Below are positions 5,032 to 10,112 of a stretch of DNA of 10,112 nt, piece after piece. The notes under the pieces are model-generated. The model was given only the letters and a program-made list of their open reading frames with translations. It had not been told where the DNA came from and made no database searches. Both the position numbers and the translations under genes were made by a program. The stretch is from Candidatus Acidiferrales bacterium. GTDB taxonomy: Bacteria > Acidobacteriota > Terriglobia > Acidiferrales > UBA7541. Location: assembly GCA_955651735.1 (NCBI GenBank), contig CATPAM010000364.1, positions 1-10,112 on the forward strand. Direction: 5' to 3'. Each line of letters opens with the position of its first letter. The first letter of the stretch is position 1.

Positions 5032-7431
5032 TCAGGCTAAGAGTAACGCCTGCTTGTCAAGGCTTTTCTGAGTGCCGTCGGCTTTTTCCAACTTACGCAT
5101 TTCCAGGAGCGCCATCAGAAAGGACAAAGTGGACTCCGCACCCTGATTTTCATTTGCCCGGTCGGGATGCAAGCCGTCTCGACAACCGCCGGTAGTCGGA
5201 TCGTAGAGCGCGATTTGAAGGTCGTTGTCTCCCAAAAACCAGTTGAACGCGCACCACGCCTCTTTGCGCCAGTGGTCTTTCCCCGTAGCGCGGTAGGCCT
5301 GCACGCATGCTGAAACGACCGCACAAGCTTCGACGGGTTGTTGATCGAAACGGGCCTTTTCCGTTTTCTTGGAATAGAAGCCTTGCGATCCGATGGGCAC
5401 GAAGTGACCCTTCACATCGCAACGCTGAATCGTGACCAGCCAATCGAGGGCTTCAAGTCCCGCCGAAACCATCTCTTCGTTTGCGGCGCGTATCCCCGCT
5501 CGAATCAGAGCTTGCGGCAATCGTGCATTAGAATACGCGAGGACATTTTCAAACCAATTCCAGTCAGCGGAATGGCTGACGCGGTAGGAATTCAACAATC
5601 GATTTGCCAAAATATCGGATGCACTGAGCGCAGCGCGATCTCCTGGGAACGAGTCGAGATACTCCTGCACTCCCAGCAAGGCAAAAGCGCAGGCGCGAGG
5701 ACTCTTAAATTCGATAGCGGCGGGAACAGCCAGTTCAAACATGCGCCCCGCAGCTCCTCTCCATCCCGCGTTATTGGATCTGCCGAGAACAGTCCCCAGT
5801 CCCCACAACGCTCGCCCGTGACTGTCTTCCGAGCCCTCCGACTCCTGCCATTCGTGTTCGTAACTCAGGCAGTTTCTGAACCGTCCAGTGGCTGGATCAA
5901 ATGCAAGCCACAGGAAGGCGAGATACCGAGAGGCTAAATCGGTCACTGTTAGCGCGCCAGCTGCGTACTCTTCCAAAAGAATGGCTACGATTAGTGCGCG
6001 GGCGTTGTCATCTGTCGTGTAACCTTCCGGATAGTTAGGGACCACGAAAACCGCATGCTCGAGGATTCCGGTGTGGTCTGTCATTCGATACAGGTGGTCC
6101 AAATTTATGGTTGGAAGGTGGTCGAGAGTCTTTTCCGTATGCTGCGCCGAGAATGTGGCGCGGGGATTTCGCAGGCGCTCGTTGTATATGCGCTCAAAAC
6201 TCTTCATATATTTCTGTGCAACGCGATTCCACACCATGTCTCTTGCGTAAAGATAGGCGCGTTTCCGCATGGCGTGCCTTGCGGTGTCGTTGTCCAGAAG
6301 TTCGACTGTTTTTGCGGCAATGGCTTCCGGATCATCAAAGGGAACAAGCGCGCCACGCTCGGCATCCAACAGCTCGATTGCGTGCAGGTAGGGCGTCGAA
6401 ATGATTGCTTTGCCGGCGCTCAAAGCATACGCGAGCGTACCGGAAACGACTTGCGCTTTATGCTTGTAAGGCGTGATGTAAATGTCTGCCGCGCCGATCA
6501 ATTCAACCATCTCTTGAGGGCTCACGAAGCGATTGCGAAAGATCACATTGGCTTCAACTCCGAGATCGCTCGCCAGTTTCTGCAAGTAAATGCGGTATTT
6601 GTCGCCTTCACGCCGCAAGACATGCGGATGAGTCGCACCAGCAACCATGTAAATAACATTGCTATGACGCGACAGGATTTTTGGCAGAGCCTGGATAACA
6701 TTTTCTATGCCCTTGTTTGGCGAGAGCAGGCCAAACGTGAGCAAGACTTCTTTTCCTTCCGTTCCGAACCCGTCTTTGTAGAAGCTGGGATCCGTAAAGG
6801 GCAAATCGGGAATGCCATGCGGAATCAGGTCGATCTTGTCGATGGGAACGCGGAATACTTCCTGCAGGATCTCCGCAGAGTGCTGGCTCATGACGATCAT
6901 ACGGTCTGATAGGGCCGCAATCTCCTCCAAAACCGCGCGCTGGTCAGGATTTGGATCGCGAAGGACGGTGTGCAAGGTAGTTGCGAACGGCATTCGCAGG
7001 CGCCGCAGAAGCTCCAGGATATGCCCGCCGGCACGTCCTCCAAAGATTCCATATTCGTGTTGCAGGCAAACCAGATCGATATTGCTGAAATTTAGAAAGT
7101 CGGCGGCCTGCCGGTAGGAAGCCAGCTCATCTTCGGACAGCTCGAACCGCACTCGGACGGGATAGGCATAACCCTCGTCGGTATCGTTAACCGGGAGTGC
7201 CAACAGCTCCGTCGCTCCGTATTCGGCATGAATGGCATCGCATAAATCAGTTGTGAACGTGGCGATTCCGCACCGCCTCGGAAGATAATTCCCCACGATT
7301 GCGATTCGATTGGGGAGTGCCGGGCGCGCTGGTGCGGGTATCAGGGTGTCTGGCTTCTGTTCCAATACGAGAGACTGCACCTCAATCAGCGCTACGGTTT
7401 CGGTAAGAGGCATTATTTTCGGCGGCGACAA
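5032..7431 (-). CDS. GT4-type glycosyltransferase fused to a putative alpha/alpha-barrel domain
   Basis: A 799-residue cytoplasmic protein with two parts. Residues about 41-420 are a GT-B glycosyltransferase of family 4 type: RIAIVGNYLPRRCGIATFTTDL (43-64), LQHEYGIFGG (123-132), TTLHTVLRDP (151-160), IPHGIPD (203-209), LTFGLLSPNKGIENVI (231-246) and SGTLAYALSAGKAIISTP (330-347), which would bind the nucleotide sugar. Residues about 440-780 are helical and repetitive, with GYTTDDNARAL (470-480), EDSHGRALWGLG (535-546), WNWFENVLAYSNARLPQAL (624-642), RFDQQPVEACAV (694-705) and NENQGAESTLSFLMAL (760-775). This looks like an (alpha/alpha)6 sugar-processing fold, but its activity is unknown. The start is TTG 7431, backed by AGGA 7 bases upstream; ATG 7413 lacks such a site. 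The neighbouring GH130 enzyme suggests a mannose-containing product. The long open frame on the opposite strand (6055-6909) is a shadow. Confidence 0.88.
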   Translation of the reverse strand: MSPPKIMPLTETVALIEVQSLVLEQKPDTLIPAPARPALPNRIAIVGNYLPRRCGIATFTTDLCDAIHAEYGATELLALPVNDTDEGYAYPVRVRFELSEDELASYRQAADFLNFSNIDLVCLQHEYGIFGGRAGGHILELLRRLRMPFATTLHTVLRDPNPDQRAVLEEIAALSDRMIVMSQHSAEILQEVFRVPIDKIDLIPHGIPDLPFTDPSFYKDGFGTEGKEVLLTFGLLSPNKGIENVIQALPKILSRHSNVIYMVAGATHPHVLRREGDKYRIYLQKLASDLGVEANVIFRNRFVSPQEMVELIGAADIYITPYKHKAQVVSGTLAYALSAGKAIISTPYLHAIELLDAERGALVPFDDPEAIAAKTVELLDNDTARHAMRKRAYLYARDMVWNRVAQKYMKSFERIYNERLRNPRATFSAQHTEKTLDHLPTINLDHLYRMTDHTGILEHAVFVVPNYPEGYTTDDNARALIVAILLEEYAAGALTVTDLASRYLAFLWLAFDPATGRFRNCLSYEHEWQESEGSEDSHGRALWGLGTVLGRSNNAGWRGAAGRMFELAVPAAIEFKSPRACAFALLGVQEYLDSFPGDRAALSASDILANRLLNSYRVSHSADWNWFENVLAYSNARLPQALIRAGIRAANEEMVSAGLEALDWLVTIQRCDVKGHFVPIGSQGFYSKKTEKARFDQQPVEACAVVSACVQAYRATGKDHWRKEAWCAFNWFLGDNDLQIALYDPTTGGCRDGLHPDRANENQGAESTLSFLMALLEMRKLEKADGTQKSLDKQALLLA

Positions 7432-7515
7432 TCGTTATTCCTAAGAGTCCATGACTTGCGGAAGAATCACCGCGCGAACGACCCAAGAACCACTCGCTCT
7501 GGATGAGCTTCGACT

Positions 7516-7550
7516 ATCGGGCTTTTCTGCCGAGAGGGATGCGGCCCGAT
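7516..7550 (-). terminator. Weak inverted repeat between the regulator and the glycosyltransferase gene
   Basis: ATCGGGC (7516-7522) pairs with GCCCGAT (7544-7550) around a 21-base loop. It lies just downstream of the regulator stop on the minus strand, and a T-run is absent after the 3' arm. It could slow or end transcription from the regulator gene, but the large loop makes it doubtful. The rest of the 139-base gap (7432-7570) shows no clear promoter for the glycosyltransferase operon. Confidence 0.3.
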
Positions 7551-7570
7551 CAACAGAAAATCTTGAGGCC

Positions 7571-8242
7571 TTACTCGTGTAAGACAACGGTTAGTAGTGA
7601 CTTGTTGATCTTGATTTTGCCATTGTATTCGATGAAGCCCAGTTTCCTGAATTTGTTCATGAAGAAATTCACACGCGAACGCGTTGTCCCGACCATCTTC
7701 GCCAGGGTCTCTTGGGAGACTTTGGTTAGGATGCGATCCGGCTGTTCTTGTTTTCCATAACGTGCGAGGAGCAGAAGCGTGCGCGCCAGCCGTTTTTCAC
7801 TCGAGTTGAAGAGCTGATCGATCAAATCCTCTTCGACCCGGATGTTGTGGGCGAGCATGTAGCCGATGAAATGATCGGACAATTCATGCTCTTCATGGAG
7901 TACGCGTAGCAATTCATTTTTGTCGATGACGAGAATGGTGGTCGGCGTAATTGCCGTTGCCGTGCCCATGCGGACCGCCTGTCCCGCCATACATCCCTCG
8001 CCAAAAAAGTCGCTGGGGCCAAACATCGCGACCACCGCTTCCTTTCCGGACCCATTCACGACAGTGAATTTCACGCCGCCCTTTTGGACATACATAACGC
8101 TGTTCGCGGCCTCGCCCTGAGAGTAAATCGATTCGCCCCTGCGAAACTCTGCCACTTTTCTCGCTACTCCTGAAGTATCGAGAAACACCTGGGGGTCGAA
8201 AGAGTTGATCTTCTTCGATTGCAAGGATTTCTTCATCTTCAT
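7571..8242 (-). CDS. Crp/Fnr-family transcriptional regulator
   Basis: A 223-residue DNA-binding regulator. The N-terminal half (about 18-125) is a cyclic-nucleotide-binding-type beta-roll: FRRGESIYSQGEAANSVMYVQKGGVKF (33-59) and SDFFGEGCMAGQAVRMGTATA (77-97). In the pocket loop Glu82 and Arg91 align with E. coli CRP Glu72 and Arg82, but Met replaces the Ser that follows, so the ligand need not be cAMP. A dimer helix follows (about 115-145). The winged helix-turn-helix is at about 174-215, with recognition helix TTRSRVNFFMNKFRKLGFI (186-204). It lacks the Fnr-type N-terminal cysteine cluster. An in-frame stop lies 15 bases upstream of the ATG, so the start is 8242 or the ATG at 8236; the ribosome site is weak. 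The divergent promoter region holds two palindromes of Crp operator geometry, implying autoregulation and control of the DUF3494 gene. Confidence 0.92.
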   Translation of the reverse strand: MKMKKSLQSKKINSFDPQVFLDTSGVARKVAEFRRGESIYSQGEAANSVMYVQKGGVKFTVVNGSGKEAVVAMFGPSDFFGEGCMAGQAVRMGTATAITPTTILVIDKNELLRVLHEEHELSDHFIGYMLAHNIRVEEDLIDQLFNSSEKRLARTLLLLARYGKQEQPDRILTKVSQETLAKMVGTTRSRVNFFMNKFRKLGFIEYNGKIKINKSLLTVVLHE

Positions 8243-8290
8243 CTTCAGCTGGAGACATCATTGCTCCAGCTCGCTCCACGGCCGCTGCCC

Positions 8291-8296
8291 ATACTA
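8291..8296 (-). promoter_or_regulatory. Candidate -10 box of the regulator gene
   Basis: Read on the minus strand this is TAGTAT, four of six matches to TATAAT. The predicted transcript start is near 8284, leaving a leader of about 40 bases. The operator centred at 8326.5 then lies at about -42.5, within one base of the class II activator position. No good -35 is present, as expected for an activated promoter. The call rests on position and a partial match only. Confidence 0.4.
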
Positions 8297-8315
8297 ACAA
8301 GAGTGCTTCTCTCAG

Positions 8316-8337
8316 AACTGTCTTAAACAAGACAGTT
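8316..8337. promoter_or_regulatory. Crp/Fnr-type operator 1 (9-bp perfect arms)
   Basis: AACTGTCTT (8316-8324) and AAGACAGTT (8329-8337) are perfect inverted copies separated by AAAC. The 22-bp span and the TGTCT-N6-AGACA core match the dimensions of Crp-family sites (TGTGA-N6-TCACA in E. coli). It lies in the divergent region between a Crp/Fnr gene and a surface-protein gene, centred at 8326.5. Binding by the adjacent regulator is inferred. Confidence 0.75.
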
Positions 8338-8353
8338 GATTTTAAATTTGTCA

Positions 8354-8369
8354 TGTCTTTTAAGAGACA
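8354..8369. promoter_or_regulatory. Crp/Fnr-type operator 2
   Basis: TGTCT (8354-8358) and AGACA (8365-8369) form a second perfect TGTCT-N6-AGACA core, centred at 8361.5 and 35 bp from operator 1. Recurrence of the same half-site and spacing makes chance unlikely. It sits where the -35 of the plus-strand promoter would be, the class II activation arrangement. Confidence 0.72.
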
Positions 8370-8390
8370 GACGTCAGATAGTCGAATCCG

Positions 8391-8396
8391 TATATT
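8391..8396 (+). promoter_or_regulatory. Candidate -10 box of the DUF3494 lipoprotein gene
   Basis: TATATT matches TATAAT at five of six positions. Taking the usual 6-base gap to the start site puts +1 at about 8403, so operator 2 is centred at exactly -41.5 and operator 1 at -76.5. The -35 position (8368-8373) is a poor match, consistent with activator dependence. The leader before the ATG is then 80 bases long. Confidence 0.55.
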
Positions 8397-8408
8397 TCTG
8401 TACGTTCC

Positions 8409-8444
8409 CTGAGGTTCGCGCACTGAGGTTCGCGAGTTCGCGAG
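8409..8444 (+). repeat. Short direct repeats in the DUF3494 leader
   Basis: CTGAGGTTCGCG occurs at 8409-8420 and again at 8423-8434, a 14-base period. The unit TTCGCGAG then repeats in tandem at 8429-8436 and 8437-8444. They fall just after the predicted transcript start. They may be replication-slippage repeats or a regulatory element of the leader; the sequence does not decide. Confidence 0.6.
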
Positions 8445-8482
8445 CGTGGAACGCCTTGTCGGTGGGTGAAGAGGAGAAGCTA

Positions 8483-9631
8483 ATGCACAAATTGATGGTT
8501 AGCAAAATTTGGATCTCGGCGTTCCTGCTGGCCGTTCTTGTAGCCGGATGCAGCGACTCGGACAAGAATGCAGGGGCCGGGAACCCCGGCGCCCCGCTAA
8601 CCCCGCCTACAGTGACCTCCGTAACTCCGCTGGACGGCTCGACAGGTGTTTGCCCCAACAATGGTCTTATCACCGCAACATTCAGCAAGCCGATGAACCC
8701 TGCGACGATCAACACCTCATTTACTTTGACCTTAAACGGGGCGAGTGTGCCTGGGACAGTCACCTACGTTGTCGCGACCCAGATTGCCACCTTTACGCCC
8801 TCGGCCACGCTTGCTGCGAGCACCACTTTTAACGCCACGATCACCACCGGGGCAGCTGACACCTTCGGCAATACGCTGGCGACCAATAAGATGTGGACGT
8901 TCACGACCTCTCCCCCTTGTCCCGCGCCCGCCGCGGTTGCTTTGGGAGCGGCCTGCACTTACGGAGTTCTGGCCGGCACTACCGTCACGAATACGGGCAA
9001 CACCCATGTTACGGGCCCCAGTCCCAGCGGAGATCTGGGACTGAGTCCAGGAAGTTCGGTGACGGGCTTTCAAGACTCACCGTTTAACACTTATGTGGGG
9101 TCAGGGACCCACACCGCCGGGCCGGGGCTCGTGAGCGGGATAATACACTTGACGGATCCTCCCCCGCCGTCGGCCACCTCCGCTGCCGCCGCCCAAGCCG
9201 CCTTGACTGTCGCGTATAACGACCTGGCTGGACGAACTGCGCCTGCTCCGGCTACTGTGGCCGGAGATTTAGGCGGGCTAACCCTCGCCCCGGGGATTTA
9301 TAAGTCCACGTCCACATTGCAGATAACCGGCACCTTGACCCTCGACGGCCAGGGCAACGCGAATGCTGTCTGGATCTTCCAGATAGCTTCCTCACTCACC
9401 ACCTTAGGCAGTAGCTCGGTTGTTCTTGCCGGCGGGGCCTCGGCGCACAACATCTTCTGGCAAGTGGGCAGTTCAGCGACTCTGGGAACCAACTCTACCT
9501 TCAACGGAAGCATCCTGGCGCTCACATCCGTCACGCTTACCACCGGCGCGACGCTGAACGGCAGAGCGCTGGCACGAAACGGCGCGGTCACGTTGGACAC
9601 CAATATGGTTACCGTACCTGCCTGTCCATGA
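8483..9631 (+). CDS. DUF3494 (ice-binding-like) lipoprotein with Ig-like domain
   Basis: A 382-residue surface lipoprotein. The signal peptide (1-22) ends in a lipobox VAG-C with Cys23 as the lipidation site. Ser at +2 argues for outer-membrane sorting by the E. coli rule. After a linker rich in Gly and Pro, residues about 41-143 resemble a bacterial Ig-like (Big_5) domain (PPTVTSVTPLDGSTG, ITATFSKPMNPATI, MWTFTTSP). Residues about 152-380 are a DUF3494 beta-solenoid: LGAACTYGVLAGTTVTNTG, GDLGLSPGSSVTGF, ANAVWIFQI (293-301), NIFWQVGSSATLGTNSTFNGSILA (323-346) and GATLNGRALA. Some DUF3494 proteins bind ice; others are thought to act in adhesion, and sequence alone cannot say which. The start is ATG 8483 with GAGGAG at 8471-8476, 6 bases upstream. 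An open frame extending back to 8336 covers the operators and is not coding. A beta-barrel gene follows after 95 bases. Confidence 0.92.
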   Translation: MHKLMVSKIWISAFLLAVLVAGCSDSDKNAGAGNPGAPLTPPTVTSVTPLDGSTGVCPNNGLITATFSKPMNPATINTSFTLTLNGASVPGTVTYVVATQIATFTPSATLAASTTFNATITTGAADTFGNTLATNKMWTFTTSPPCPAPAAVALGAACTYGVLAGTTVTNTGNTHVTGPSPSGDLGLSPGSSVTGFQDSPFNTYVGSGTHTAGPGLVSGIIHLTDPPPPSATSAAAAQAALTVAYNDLAGRTAPAPATVAGDLGGLTLAPGIYKSTSTLQITGTLTLDGQGNANAVWIFQIASSLTTLGSSSVVLAGGASAHNIFWQVGSSATLGTNSTFNGSILALTSVTLTTGATLNGRALARNGAVTLDTNMVTVPACP

Positions 9632-9726
9632 GGTATTCGATAGTGAGACCAGCTTGAGATTGGTCAACTACCAGTCAGGATGGAAGAGCAAGATTTCACG
9701 TTCTTGAAGTTCGGAGGAATATTCGC

Positions 9727-10112
9727 ATGTCATCTCAATCAAAGAGCCATCCTGGTCGGCTATTGGCAATGCTGCCGGCAATGATTGCTGTCCTGTTTAC
9801 GTTTGCCACCCTCGCCGCAGCTCAGGACCAGCCTGCTCCGAAGTGGGAGCTTTTCGGCGGATACTCCTTCTTTCAGCCGGGCGCGGATGTGCATGGCGAA
9901 CTCCCGGGAGCCTTGTTCCCGTTAAGCAGCCGCATGGAAGCGAATCCTCGCGGCGTTGGCCTCAGCGCTACCTATGATTTCAACCGCTGGTTTGGGCTCA
10001 CTCTCGATACCAGCACCCATTGGGGCAGCGGCGAGAGTGGGCTACCCAAGAGAATTGATGACGCCGCTTTTTCCAATCTTTCTTTCGGACCAAAAGTTAC
10101 TTTCCGTAGCCA
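9727..10112 (+). CDS. Outer-membrane beta-barrel protein, 5' part only (cut by window edge)
   Basis: The first 128 codons of an exported protein continue past the right edge. The start ATG 9727 has GGAGGA at 9713-9718, 8 bases upstream. A signal peptide (R11, hydrophobic core 12-31, cleavage near LAAA-Q at 32-33) is followed by PKWELFGGYSFFQPG (38-52), the usual first strand of OmpA-N-like eight-stranded barrels in Acidobacteria. Alternating strands follow (GVGLSATYDFNRWFGLTLDTS and FSNLSFGPKVTF). Whether a C-terminal OmpA peptidoglycan-binding domain follows cannot be seen. The 95-base gap after the DUF3494 gene holds only a weak hairpin (9647-9651 with 9661-9665), so the two genes may be co-transcribed. 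If so, the barrel would fall under the same Crp-type promoter. Confidence 0.82.
   Translation, partial: MSSQSKSHPGRLLAMLPAMIAVLFTFATLAAAQDQPAPKWELFGGYSFFQPGADVHGELPGALFPLSSRMEANPRGVGLSATYDFNRWFGLTLDTSTHWGSGESGLPKRIDDAAFSNLSFGPKVTFRS

Noticed and set aside
6055..6909. 284-residue plus-strand open frame opposite the glycosyltransferase
   Set aside because: Lies wholly antisense to conserved GT4 motifs and has no family features; a shadow of codon bias.
8336..8364. Alternative promoter TTGATT-17-TTTAAG for the DUF3494 gene
   Set aside because: The -10 is poor and lies inside operator 2. TATATT at 8391 is a better match and gives the class II spacing, though the alternative is not excluded.
7914..8423. 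169-residue minus-strand open frame across the regulator start and operators
   Set aside because: Low-complexity, Arg-rich composition in the wrong frame relative to the Crp/Fnr domain; it would place coding sequence over the operator region.
8336..8482. N-terminal extension of the DUF3494 protein to a TTG start at 8336
   Set aside because: The extension covers both the second operator and the -10 box, would destroy the lipoprotein signal, and has no ribosome site. ATG 8483 has GAGGAG at ideal spacing.

Overview
The window looks like a chromosomal segment of an Acidobacteriota (Terriglobia-type) bacterium. The best clues are a VWFA-related protein of the type expanded in that phylum, a typical acidobacterial outer-membrane beta-barrel start, purine-rich Shine-Dalgarno sites and moderate GC. 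No taxon can be fixed from the sequence alone. There are no tRNA or rRNA genes, no CRISPR array and no mobile element.

Layout. (1) 1-209: upstream region with small dyads and perhaps the start of a divergent gene running off the left edge. (2) 210-2588, plus strand: a surface-protein cluster. It holds a secreted protein ending in an LPQTAS sorting signal, a VWA-domain protein with a complete MIDAS, and a class D-like sortase coupled to the VWA gene by a 4-base ATGA overlap. The predicted substrate and its transpeptidase are therefore neighbours in a diderm-type genome. A perfect 10-bp hairpin sits over the annotated start of the VWA gene. (3) 2729-3806, plus strand: a small two-helix membrane protein and a secreted SYLF-domain (Ysc84-like) protein, ending at an 18-bp bidirectional terminator. 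(4) 8242-4004, minus strand: a Crp/Fnr-family regulator, a 799-residue glycosyltransferase fused to a putative alpha/alpha-barrel domain, and a GH130-type mannoside phosphorylase or glycosidase. The last two are tightly spaced and probably co-transcribed. (5) 8483-10112, plus strand: a lipoprotein with an Ig-like domain and a DUF3494 (ice-binding-like) domain, followed by the 5' part of an outer-membrane beta-barrel gene cut by the window edge.

The most striking non-coding signal is the divergent region between the regulator and the DUF3494 lipoprotein. It carries two perfect TGTCT-N6-AGACA palindromes, the geometry of Crp-family operators, 35 bp apart. One is centred at -41.5 relative to the start predicted from a TATATT -10 box for the lipoprotein gene. 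The other is centred near -42.5 relative to a TAGTAT box for the regulator. Each gene thus has one operator in the class II activation position and the other about 77 bp upstream. I infer that the regulator controls itself and the DUF3494/beta-barrel surface genes. Recognition-helix residues of the regulator differ from E. coli CRP in a way that fits the altered half-site.
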